A model generated the notes under the pieces. The model was not told the DNA's origin, did no database searches, and saw only the letters and a list, made by a program, of their open reading frames with translations. A stretch of DNA of 64,000 nt from Thermosporothrix hazakensis (lineage in GTDB: Bacteria > Chloroflexota > Ktedonobacteria > Ktedonobacterales > Ktedonobacteraceae), in assembly GCF_003253565.1 (NCBI RefSeq), contig NZ_QKUF01000013.1, forward strand, positions 101,699 to 165,698, read 5' to 3'. Both the position numbers and the translations under genes were made by a program. Positions 37,501-45,235 of the stretch are shown here, piece by piece (within the stretch, counting starts at the first letter, position 1; each line of letters starts with the position of its first letter).

Positions 37501-40462
37501 GCGTCGCTTTTTCTGGCTCGATATGATCCTTTTCCCGAACAAGATGAAGGGCATTTGAGAGCACAAGAAGGTGTAGCTCTTTTTCATAGAACAGGCTGTT
37601 CAGGGCCTGCACAAGGAAAAGGAGCGAATAGAAACCCCTGTGCTGCACGGTCTGGAAATGTTCCTGTTCAGGGCTTGATCCATCCCTCTGCTTTTCCGTC
37701 AGGCTCCAGGCATGGAGGATGCTGTCAGGCATGCATTGCAGTTCGGTGAGGGTACGAAAGAGGTGGATATAATCCTCTGGTTGACGTGGATTGATTTGGA
37801 AGCGATGAGGCTGGAGCTGCTCAAAGCTGTTTCCCGCATAGACCTGTATGACCGTATGGTGTGCTTGCTCAAGGGTGCGCGCAAGCGTTTCACTGACTTT
37901 GTTCTCATCAAGGAAGAGCAAGTAGGTGGCTTTCTTTGCTTGTTGGGCGGCGAGAGGCGCGGGCTCCCAGGTGGGAAGAGAGAACCAATCGCTGATCTCG
38001 GGCTTTCGTAGATTTTCAGGCGAATCTGCCGGGGCCCCGGGAGCAGCGAGCCAGTAGCGCTTGCGCTCGAAGGGATATGTTGGAAGAGAGAGACGGCAGC
38101 GCTGTTCCTGTGCATAAAAGCCCTGCCAATTGATAGAAATGCCTGCCAACCACAGACGGCCGAGGGTAATGAGCAGGTGACGCTGGCTGGACTGCTCTGG
38201 ATCTGCTGGTAGGATGGAGAACCGGAGTTCCTCATTGAGTTCTCCGCCAGGCCGAAGCGCTTCCAGCATCTGGCCCGGTCCCACCTCCAGGAACAGGCAT
38301 TCACTGTCTGAGAGGAGTTGCTTCCATTCCCGGGGGGTGTGCTCTTCCAGACACAAGAGCGTCTGCCAGTATCGGGGGCTTGTTGCTTGCTCTGCCGTGA
38401 TCCAGGTTGTGGTGAGATGAGAAGCGTAAGGGATAGTGGGTTTTTGCAATGAAATGCCTTGTATCATTTTGGCTGCCTGCTCGGAAGAGAGTACTGATGC
38501 GCCTGTTTCCAGAGAACGAGCGCGTTGTACGACAAGTCGTAATGCATCCTCCAGAGATAAGACACCAGAGAGACAGGCGGCGACAGGTTCAGATCCATAT
38601 ATGCAGGCCGGTTGTATGCCCCCTTGCTGGAGAAGCCGGGCAAGTCCATATTCTACAATGAAGTGAAGGGCTGCCTGTCCCGAAGCAGATAGCTGCTGCT
38701 CATGCCCTTCAAAAAGTGCTTGAAGAGCCAGGCCAGACTGTTCCTGCACACAGCGGCAGCAGCGCTCAACCTCAACTCGAAACGCATGCTCTTCCCGGTA
38801 GAGCACCTGGAGAGAGGCGAACGGGTAATGCGCTTTTTCTGGTATGAGAAATGCAACAGGACGATTCCGATGCACCTGATGCTGACGGAGAAGCCGATCT
38901 GAAGGGCGGCCGCGCAGTACTTGAAGGGCGTCCATGCTATCGGTGCAGAGAAGCGCCTGTTGATAGTTGAAGGTGCTCCGTCCTACCTGAAGAGTGTAGG
39001 CCACATCTGCTATATTGAGGTCCGGATGGGTTTCCAGGAAGGAAGCAAGGTTTCTGCACATTGCATCAAGCGCTGTCTCTGTTTTTGCTGAGAGCAGCAG
39101 CAGGGACCAGGGGCGCGAGTGAGGGGAAGAGACCACTTCTGGAGCCTGTTCCAGTACCACATGGGCATTGGTTCCGCCCAACCCGAAAGAACTTACACCG
39201 GCACGTCGCGGATGATCCGTGCTTTCCCACTGCTTGAGTGTGGTGTTGACATAGAACGGGCTGTTATCAAGATCAACATCCGGGCTTGTTCGCTCGAAAT
39301 GAAGGCTGGGCGGGATCTGGCGATGATGGAGCGCCAGAGAGGTCTTGATCAATCCAGTGATGCCCGCTGCGCGATCCAGGTGGCCTACATTGGGTTTGAC
39401 AGAGCCAATAGCACAGAAGCGCTTCTTATTGGTTTGGCGGTTGAACGCTTTCTGCATGGCTGCTATTTCGACGGCATCACCAAGCACTGTCGCCGTGCCG
39501 TGTGCTTCCATATAGCTGATGCTTTCGGCGGAGAGGTTGGCATAACTCAGGGCTGCCGAGATAACGTTTGCTTCTCCATCGACACCCGGCGCGGTATAGC
39601 TCACGCGGGTGCTGCCATCATTATTGATTGCCGAACCCCGAATGATCGCATAGATATGGTCGCCATCGTCCAGAGCATCGTGCAGACGCTTTAAGGCTAC
39701 AACTCCGACACCATTCCCCATAACGCTGCCCTGGCCCCGTGCATCAAACGTTCGGCAGACTCCATCGGGGGAGAGGATGCCGCCCTCTTCGTACAGGTAG
39801 CCTGTCTCTTGTGGAAAGACAATACTGACGCCGCCAGCAAGTGCAATATCAGATTCGTAGTTCAGTAAGCTCTGGCAGGCCAGATGTGTGGCGACCAATG
39901 AGGTCGAGCAGAAGGTCTGCACTGCCAGTGCCGGGCCACGAAGCCCAAGCTTGTAAGCCACTGTAGAGGAGAGAGAGTCCCGATCATTGCCGACATCGAG
40001 CTGCATCTGTCCGATTAAATTCATCAACTCTTTATTCGGTAACAGATTGCGTAACATATATGTGCTGACGGCACTTCCCGCGAAAACGCCAATGAGACCC
40101 TGATAGGTAGATACATCACAAGCAGCGTCTTCGAGTGCTTCCCAGCAACATTCAAGAAAGAGGCGATGCTGTGGGTCCATAATTTCAGCTTCGCGTGGTG
40201 AATATCCGAAAAAGGCTGCGTCAAAGGTATCTGCCTGCTCGACAATCGCCCCCACGCGAACAAAGTTCGGATCGCGAAGTAGCGCCGGATCAACCCCCGC
40301 CGCGCGAAGCTCTTCATCTGAGAGCGGACGCAGGGATTGATGTCCCTGTGAGATATTCTGCCAGAACTCCGTAACATTCTGAGCTCCAGGGAAGCGCCCC
40401 GACATGCCGATAAGAGCCAGGGCCGTTTGATATTCTTCGGTGTAATATACTGAACTGGTCAT
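31553..40462 (-). CDS. Bimodular PKS: KS-AT(inactive)-KR-ACP-KS-AT-KR-ACP
   Basis: A 2969-residue protein. Module 1: KS with QTFCSTS, EAHGTAT and NVGHLDRAAG; an AT remnant (about 540-780) in which the nucleophile motif is deleted (IYGSEPVAACLSG where GxSxGEYVAACLSG is expected); KR with TGGLGRIG near 1070 and YAAANNF; ACP with GGNSL near 1369. Module 2: KS with QTFCSTS; complete AT with GYSVGE (Ser2068) and THAFHS, the malonyl-CoA pattern; KR with TGGLGGIALG near 2595 and DYCAANTF; ACP with GGHSLL near 2909. No DH, ER, MT or TE is present, so each active cycle leaves a hydroxyl. Its start is 7 bases from the previous PKS stop, which argues for coupled translation. It probably acts third in the PKS line and hands on to NRPS modules (inference from gene order). 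Confidence 0.94.
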   Translation of the reverse strand: MTSSVYYTEEYQTALALIGMSGRFPGAQNVTEFWQNISQGHQSLRPLSDEELRAAGVDPALLRDPNFVRVGAIVEQADTFDAAFFGYSPREAEIMDPQHRLFLECCWEALEDAACDVSTYQGLIGVFAGSAVSTYMLRNLLPNKELMNLIGQMQLDVGNDRDSLSSTVAYKLGLRGPALAVQTFCSTSLVATHLACQSLLNYESDIALAGGVSIVFPQETGYLYEEGGILSPDGVCRTFDARGQGSVMGNGVGVVALKRLHDALDDGDHIYAIIRGSAINNDGSTRVSYTAPGVDGEANVISAALSYANLSAESISYMEAHGTATVLGDAVEIAAMQKAFNRQTNKKRFCAIGSVKPNVGHLDRAAGITGLIKTSLALHHRQIPPSLHFERTSPDVDLDNSPFYVNTTLKQWESTDHPRRAGVSSFGLGGTNAHVVLEQAPEVVSSPHSRPWSLLLLSAKTETALDAMCRNLASFLETHPDLNIADVAYTLQVGRSTFNYQQALLCTDSMDALQVLRGRPSDRLLRQHQVHRNRPVAFLIPEKAHYPFASLQVLYREEHAFRVEVERCCRCVQEQSGLALQALFEGHEQQLSASGQAALHFIVEYGLARLLQQGGIQPACIYGSEPVAACLSGVLSLEDALRLVVQRARSLETGASVLSSEQAAKMIQGISLQKPTIPYASHLTTTWITAEQATSPRYWQTLLCLEEHTPREWKQLLSDSECLFLEVGPGQMLEALRPGGELNEELRFSILPADPEQSSQRHLLITLGRLWLAGISINWQGFYAQEQRCRLSLPTYPFERKRYWLAAPGAPADSPENLRKPEISDWFSLPTWEPAPLAAQQAKKATYLLFLDENKVSETLARTLEQAHHTVIQVYAGNSFEQLQPHRFQINPRQPEDYIHLFRTLTELQCMPDSILHAWSLTEKQRDGSSPEQEHFQTVQHRGFYSLLFLVQALNSLFYEKELHLLVLSNALHLVREKDHIEPEKATLLGACIVIGQEYPHIICRCIDLDLADKQINAFLATECQTRPTERVVAYRNGQRYTRTYRAKQLSAPTGNSLFRTRGTYLITGGLGRIGLLLAEHLARTVQARLILVGRTELPAHDTWADWLKTHDAQDTLSQKIRRLQEIEAYSSTVQYYAADVADEQQMQRVVQQATALYGPLHGIFHTAGITPDTAFSEIQTTGIPQAEEVFRSKVQGLYVLERVLKDQPLDFCLLFSSIAAILGGLGFVTYAAANNFVNAFTEQHNQHAATRWISVNWDTWRVEEREQHAIGSTVAAYAMTPTEAIQALEYTLTCQDSVLINSTGDIHTRIRQWVEMDSFHRREASAPEAVAVATSAGDYERQLVAIWQQILGLDEIGLDDNFFELGGNSLIALQLIARIKKTFRVQISVVTLFEAPTINTMLKYLQASAEPRGENKQDILKSRRQQARATTKQQDIAIIGMAGRFPGASTVTQFWHNLCHGIESITFFSEEELLEAGIDPEQLKHPAYVKARPILEDIELFDAAFFGYSPREAELLDPQHRLFLECAWQALENAGYDPQRYKGLIGMFGGSNVSTYLYCALANIPHIIEEVGGYQIAMNTDKDSLTTSVSYKLNLKGPSVSVQTFCSTSLVAAHMACQSLAQGECDIALAGGVSIRVPSKEGYIYEAGGMESPDGHCRTFDAKAKGSMFGDGAGIVVLKRLEEALADGDTIYAVIKGSAMNNDGSLKVSYTAPSVIGQSEVIMAALERAGVSADSISYVEAHGTATELGDPIEVAALTKAFQSHTRRTNYCAIGSVKTNVGHLDRAAGVSGLIKTALALQHRVIPPSLHFESPNPQIDFVHSPFYVNTTLCGWQTDKLPRRAGLNSLGMGGTNVHMVLEEPPSLPERPASTEPQLLLLSARSAQALEHVNDNLLAYLQEQGDTLDLADVAYTLQVGRKIFEHRRMFVFTDRSELVTALEQKQANKVFSHAEKRTERPVVFLFPGVGEQYRGLARDLYEHEPVFREVVEQCARILEPILATDIRAFFVNPEGHSTASRPALAGRAPVRTPDPLAKTEVAQPFTFVVEYALARLLMHLGITPAAMLGYSVGEYVAACLAEVLSLQDTLTLVARRAQWIAQQPEGAMLTVMLSAEEVQPYLEAGLDLAVVNGPHVCVLSGTIPAIERLEKVLQREGIAGRRIDATHAFHSRQLWQVQETLTALASTMQHKPAKIPYLSNVTGTWITAEQTADPTYWARHMCGTVQFAAGLEQLLQEPDWALLEVGAGQTLGSFLKQHPACSPAQRTLILSTLPSRHEQQSAQIAFLSALGKLWLTGVSIDWEQLSTRPRRRVPLPTYPFERKRYWCLPPKATLSGRNAPIQDKDPLRKQPDITDWFYLPTWKQALPGIAGKQSTDTAARWLLFLDSCGIGKYLSDQLQAAHQEVITVSPGSTFDRENPNAFRLVPENPEHYKALFRALGQQNKLPRHIVYLWSVSPDSRGEATASSSDFYRVLSLVQAVGDQGLESGNFFMVSNGIHSVTGNERLFPEKSLIMGFCRVLPQEYPQYACCNIDIDLTERAPERLAHMLMNELQTGITEGVVALRGSRRWVQSFEPVQLPSCGANEAGLRQKGVYLITGGLGGIALGIATYLARTVQARLILVGRSELPPRREWEQILSKEDPNSRLCDRIRQILHLEELGAEVLIQRADVTDEVAMQEVISKTLARFGTLHGVLHTAGLPGVGLMQLKKPEVAASVLAPKVQGTLVLERVLHAIPLDFLVLFSSMNSTTGGGPGQVDYCAANTFLDVYAQARMAEGKRVIAIDWGEWQWNAWAAGLDGYDPAVQEFFIENRRRIGISFEEGAEALTRVLAQRFPHIVVSTQQFHALIEASKDFTSATVLQQARGNQARYERPTLGVEYLAPASELEAGIADIWSELLGIESIGVNDNFFELGGHSLLATQLISRLRRHYQIELPLATIFEAPTIADQAVVIELAMIDEIESLDAQNLESTIS

Positions 40463-40468
40463 GAGATC

Positions 40469-43400
40469 TCATCTTTCTTGCTGCTGACGTTCGTTAAGAC
40501 GCTGTCGCAACCCTGCTCGACGCTTCATACCGCGCTCGTCCCACTCGTTTTGTGCATGATCCTTCGTCTCTGATTGCATTGAAGAATACTGTTTCAGGTA
40601 TTGAGCCATTGCGCTGACGGAGGGAGCTTCATAGAGCGCGGCCGCAGGGAGACGAGCAAGAGAAAAGGCCTTCTTCAAGCGGGCTATCATCGCAACGCCT
40701 GTTAAGGAGTTGCCCCCCAGATCAAAGAAATTATCATCAATGCCAATAGGGGTGATACCGAGCATATCTTCCCAGATGGCTACTATTTGTTGCTCCTGCT
40801 GGTTTCGTGGGGCGCTGTACGATGTGCTGAGTGCCGGGCGGGGGTGGCGCTCTGTTTTTCGCTGCTTTTCTCGCTCGTATTGTATGACGGTACTTGCTGT
40901 GAAGTCCTTGCTGAGCTCTGCGAAGGTGCAAAATTCCTGCGTTGAGACAATAACATGGGGCTGATCCTGAGCCAGAAGACGCGTGAGCGCGGCGAAGCCT
41001 TCATCAAACGAGATGCCAAAATGGAGGCGATGTTGTTTGAAGAGCTCTTGTGCTGCTGGATCATAGCCCTCAAGTCCAGCTTCCCACCCGTTCCATTGCC
41101 ATTCACCCCAGTCGACAGCCAGCGTTTGCGGGTATTGATGTCGTTGCGCCTTCGCATAGGTGCCCAGAAAGGCATTGGCAGCACTATAATCGACCTGCCC
41201 TGGCCCTCCCCCGGTGATCGAGGACATAGAGGAAAAGAGCAGAAGAAAGTCGAGCGAGGGAACATCTTGCCTGATCAGTTTTTCCAGGATGAGTGTTCCG
41301 CTGACTTTAGGAGCCAGCACATGCGCTGCTGCTTCTGCCGTTTTGAACTGTGTAAGGCCGATGGCGGGGACGGCAGCGGTATGAAGGATGCCATGTAGCA
41401 TGCCATACGTTTCCAGAATGCGCTGAAACACCCTTTGCATCTGTTCTTCATTGTTGACATCTGCAGAGAGGACAAGAGGCTGAACGCCGTGCGCTTCCAT
41501 GCGTAAAAGGGCGCTGAGCTTGCGCGTGTTTATCTCATCCGGGAGTGCGAGCATGCGTTCCCACTCCTGGCGGGGCGGTAATGCCGAACGGGAGGTCAAG
41601 ATCACCTGCGCGTGATACTGTTGTACCAGTCGCTCTGCCATTGCCAGACCAAGCCCACCTAAGCCGCCTGTAATCAGGTAGACACCGTTCTGCCTGAAGA
41701 TCGGTTGTGTCGGTTCGGGGAGAGGATATGGCACAAAGGTTTCCAGCCACCGTTTGCCTCCCCGAAGAGCGACAACCTGATCTGAGCAGTCACTTGTTAG
41801 CTCAGTCAGAAGGAGAGCGATTTTGGACTGCGTCTCGGAGAGCACAATATCAATTGTCCGACACCGAATGTGGGTATACTCCTGGGGAATCACCCGGCAG
41901 ACTCCCATAACGGCGGATTTTGCAGGACAGAGGCGTTCCCCTTCCATAATTTCCTGTGTCTCGTCAGAGACGATTGAGAGCATACAGGGTTGCTCATCGA
42001 GATTGCCCAGGCATTGGGACAGCGCTAAAAGGCTATAAAAGCCGTAGTCTAGAGGCTTCTCCGGCATGCCTACCGTCCACAGGTGAACGATATCGGTTGG
42101 TAGGCCACCGAGCACAGCAGGCAAGGACTGAAAGAGCTGCTCATAATCAGCGCGATCAGGCGGATTGAGACGATAGGAACCATCTTGTAAAACTGCAAAT
42201 CTTTCGCCCGGTTTGACCAGAGCAACGGCGTGCCCGTGATGACGTAAGATATGCGCGAGACGCTCACCGATACCCTGCGCATCGGCAAAGAGAAGCCAGC
42301 GAGGGGCATCTTCTCTGCTCCTTGTAAAGGGATGCTGGGGAGCACCTTGTTTCCAGGATGGGAGATAGAACCAATCAGAGATATGTTCCAGTCGCGCCAG
42401 TTGATCGACACTCATCACCTGAATGGAGGGGCCTGGAGACGAGGGTGATTTGGCGGGTGTGAGCCAGTGACGTTGTCTTTCAAAAGGATAGGTAGGCAAT
42501 GAGACACGGTAGCGCTGTTCCTGGGCATGAAAGCCTGCCCAGTTCACAGGCACGCCGGCGAGCCAGAGCTTGCCAAGCGTTTTCAGCAAGAACGCTTGCG
42601 TGGGTTGCCGATCATAGGCGGCTGGCAGGAGAGGATGTATCAGCGGCAGACGTGCCGAACCACATGCGAGATGTTGCTTCACAAAGGAGCTGAGACCCTG
42701 GCCGGGGCCGACTTCGAGAACCAACCATTCAGGATCATGAAGCAACTGTTCTACACCCCTGACAAACTGCACTGTTTGACACATATGTGCGGCCCAATAG
42801 GTTGGATCCAGCGCCTGTTCATCTGTCAGCCAGGTGCCAGTGACGTTCGAGATCAGAGGAATTCGGGGTGTTGACCGTCGCACGCTATGGGCGTACTTTG
42901 TGACAATAGGGCGCAGTGGTTCCAGCATAAAGGAATGAAAGGCGTGGGTTGTTTGGATGCGAAAGCACGCAATTTCCTGTTCATGCAGACGTTGCTCCAG
43001 AGACGCGATTGCATCAGGAGAACCGGCAAGCACGCATGTCATCGGGCTGTTCACGGCGGCGAGACTGATGTGGGAAGAGAGATAGCGCTGCACCTGAGCT
43101 TCTGGTGCATTGACTGCAAGCATTGTGCCAGCCGGAAGCTCATCAATGGCCCGGGCACGTTGCACAACCAGGGTAAGAGCGTCTTCCAGACTCAAGATGC
43201 CGGACAGACAGGCTGCTACATATTCTCCCAGACTATAGCCAAGCAGGGCAACAGGTTGAATCCCCCACCGTTGAAGCAAGCATGCCAGGGCATATTCAAA
43301 GACAAAGAGCGCCGGCTGAGCAATAGCTGTGCGAGAGAGCGAAGAGTTTGTAGCGCGCCTGGAGCGTCCTACCATTGCCCGAAAGTCAATGTGCGAGGAC

Positions 43401-45169
43401 ATTGGTTGGTGTGGCGGCTGCTCTTGCATAAAAATCTCGCTTATATCCAGGTCGAAGCTGGCTCGGAGGAAAGAACAACAGCGTTCTACGGCCTCGCGGA
43501 AATCTGGCTCATCTCGATACAGCGCTTTTGCCTGTTCGCCATACTGTTCGCCTACACCGGGAAAGAGGAAAGCAACTTTGCGCTCCCGAAAAGGGTCCCG
43601 GGTGGTCAAGACCTGTGCCGAATTGCCGGTTTGCAGGGCCTGGATAGCATCTTCTCTTTCCTCACAGAGCACGACGCGTCGGTATGGAAAGACTGTTCGT
43701 CCTACCTGTAGGGTATAGGCGACATCTGCTATGTTCTGTTCCGGATATTTGCTCAGATGAGTTGCCAGTTGTTTCGTCATCGCTTCTAGCGCGGTCTCGG
43801 TGCGTGCCGACAGCGAGAGGAGATGAAATGGACGAGCTGACGGCGCGTTTACATGTTCTGGAGCTTCTTCCAGAATGACATGCACATTCGTCCCGCCTAC
43901 GCCAAAGGAGCTGACGCCTGCGCGGCGAGGTGCATCGGCAGCGGGCCAGGCTCGCAGGGTTGTATTGATAAAGAAAGGACTCTGTTCTAACTGAATATCA
44001 GGGCTGGTTTGCTCGAAGTTCAGGCTGGGTGGAATCTGCTGATGTTGAAGAGCCAGCGCGGTTTTTATCAGACCGGTGACTCCTGCTGCGCGGTCCAGAT
44101 GGCCCACATTTGGTTTCACTGAACCCAGGGCACAGAACCGCTGTTTGTCCGTTCTTCCACGAAATGCCTTGAGGAGTGCCCCTAGCTCGATCATATCCCC
44201 GAGGGCAGTTGCAGTGCCGTGGGCTTCGATATAACCGATACTCTCAACATCTATATCAGCATTGTCGAGGGCCTCAGCGACAACATTTGCCTGTCCATCG
44301 AGTCCGGGAGCGGTATAACTGACTCGTGCTGCCCCATCATTATTGATAGCGGTTCCTCGAATACACGCATAGATATGATCGCCATCGTTCAAGGCGTCAT
44401 GGAAGCGCTTGAGAACGACACAACCTGCCCCGTTTCCCATAACGCTGCCTTGCCCCTGCGCGTCAAAGGTGCGGCATTCCCCATCGGGAGAGAGAATACC
44501 CCCTTCCTCATAGATATATCCGCTTTCCTGGGGAAGGTTGATCGCGACGCCACCGGCAAGTGCAATATCACATTCACCATTGAGCAAACTCTGACAGGCA
44601 AGATGGACCGCGACCAGGGAGGTTGAACAGAAGGTTTGTACCGCAATACTGGGCCCTCTGAGATTGAGCTTATAGGAGATAGTCGTTGTCAGAGAATCCT
44701 GGTCGTTGCCGACATTGACCTGTGCCTGTCCGATGTTCTCAAAGAGTGCCGGATCAGCATAGATATTGTGGCGCATATAGGTACTGGTGGCCGAACCGGC
44801 AAAGATGCCAATCAGCCCTTGATAGGTGTCTGGTACATAGGCTGCATCTTCCAGCGCGGACCAGGCGCATTCCAGCATAAGCCGATGCTGAGGATCCATA
44901 ATATCGGCTTCACGTGGCGTATACCCGAAGAAGGCTGCATCAAAGTACTCGACGTCTTCAAGGAAGCCTCCCGCTTTCACCAGATCAGGCTTACGTAATT
45001 CAGCAGGATCAATTCCGGCTGCCAGCATTTCCTCATCAGTAAAGAAGCGGATGGATTTTATCCCTCCGGCAATGTTTTGCCAGAACGTTTCAAGGGTTGC
45101 AGCCCCTGGAAACTTTCCTGACATGCCTATGATGGCTAAGGCTGTATCGTAGGACGAATCATTTGTCAT
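40469..45169 (-). CDS. Monomodular PKS: KS-AT-KR-ACP
   Basis: A 1566-residue protein with one complete module. The KS (about 12-430) has QTFCSTS, EAHGTAT and NVGHLDRAAG. The AT has the FPGVGEQY lead-in, active GYSLGE (Ser646) and THAFHS, which by family rules points to malonyl-CoA. The KR has TGGLGGLG near 1166 and DYSAANAF. The ACP has FFDLGGNSL near 1485. The C-terminus carries a basic helix (KRRAGLRQRLNERQQQ) similar to the tail of the preceding PKS, likely a docking element. There is no DH or ER. It is one of only two modules in the window with an intact AT, so it is a candidate to supply acyl groups to neighbouring AT-less modules (speculation). Confidence 0.95.
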   Translation of the reverse strand: MTNDSSYDTALAIIGMSGKFPGAATLETFWQNIAGGIKSIRFFTDEEMLAAGIDPAELRKPDLVKAGGFLEDVEYFDAAFFGYTPREADIMDPQHRLMLECAWSALEDAAYVPDTYQGLIGIFAGSATSTYMRHNIYADPALFENIGQAQVNVGNDQDSLTTTISYKLNLRGPSIAVQTFCSTSLVAVHLACQSLLNGECDIALAGGVAINLPQESGYIYEEGGILSPDGECRTFDAQGQGSVMGNGAGCVVLKRFHDALNDGDHIYACIRGTAINNDGAARVSYTAPGLDGQANVVAEALDNADIDVESIGYIEAHGTATALGDMIELGALLKAFRGRTDKQRFCALGSVKPNVGHLDRAAGVTGLIKTALALQHQQIPPSLNFEQTSPDIQLEQSPFFINTTLRAWPAADAPRRAGVSSFGVGGTNVHVILEEAPEHVNAPSARPFHLLSLSARTETALEAMTKQLATHLSKYPEQNIADVAYTLQVGRTVFPYRRVVLCEEREDAIQALQTGNSAQVLTTRDPFRERKVAFLFPGVGEQYGEQAKALYRDEPDFREAVERCCSFLRASFDLDISEIFMQEQPPHQPMSSHIDFRAMVGRSRRATNSSLSRTAIAQPALFVFEYALACLLQRWGIQPVALLGYSLGEYVAACLSGILSLEDALTLVVQRARAIDELPAGTMLAVNAPEAQVQRYLSSHISLAAVNSPMTCVLAGSPDAIASLEQRLHEQEIACFRIQTTHAFHSFMLEPLRPIVTKYAHSVRRSTPRIPLISNVTGTWLTDEQALDPTYWAAHMCQTVQFVRGVEQLLHDPEWLVLEVGPGQGLSSFVKQHLACGSARLPLIHPLLPAAYDRQPTQAFLLKTLGKLWLAGVPVNWAGFHAQEQRYRVSLPTYPFERQRHWLTPAKSPSSPGPSIQVMSVDQLARLEHISDWFYLPSWKQGAPQHPFTRSREDAPRWLLFADAQGIGERLAHILRHHGHAVALVKPGERFAVLQDGSYRLNPPDRADYEQLFQSLPAVLGGLPTDIVHLWTVGMPEKPLDYGFYSLLALSQCLGNLDEQPCMLSIVSDETQEIMEGERLCPAKSAVMGVCRVIPQEYTHIRCRTIDIVLSETQSKIALLLTELTSDCSDQVVALRGGKRWLETFVPYPLPEPTQPIFRQNGVYLITGGLGGLGLAMAERLVQQYHAQVILTSRSALPPRQEWERMLALPDEINTRKLSALLRMEAHGVQPLVLSADVNNEEQMQRVFQRILETYGMLHGILHTAAVPAIGLTQFKTAEAAAHVLAPKVSGTLILEKLIRQDVPSLDFLLLFSSMSSITGGGPGQVDYSAANAFLGTYAKAQRHQYPQTLAVDWGEWQWNGWEAGLEGYDPAAQELFKQHRLHFGISFDEGFAALTRLLAQDQPHVIVSTQEFCTFAELSKDFTASTVIQYEREKQRKTERHPRPALSTSYSAPRNQQEQQIVAIWEDMLGITPIGIDDNFFDLGGNSLTGVAMIARLKKAFSLARLPAAALYEAPSVSAMAQYLKQYSSMQSETKDHAQNEWDERGMKRRAGLRQRLNERQQQER

Positions 45170-45235
45170 CTTGCGCTCTCTCCTCTCCAGTGGAGAAATA
45201 ACTGTGTCACGATGAGATGTGTGTCTTGGGGAGGG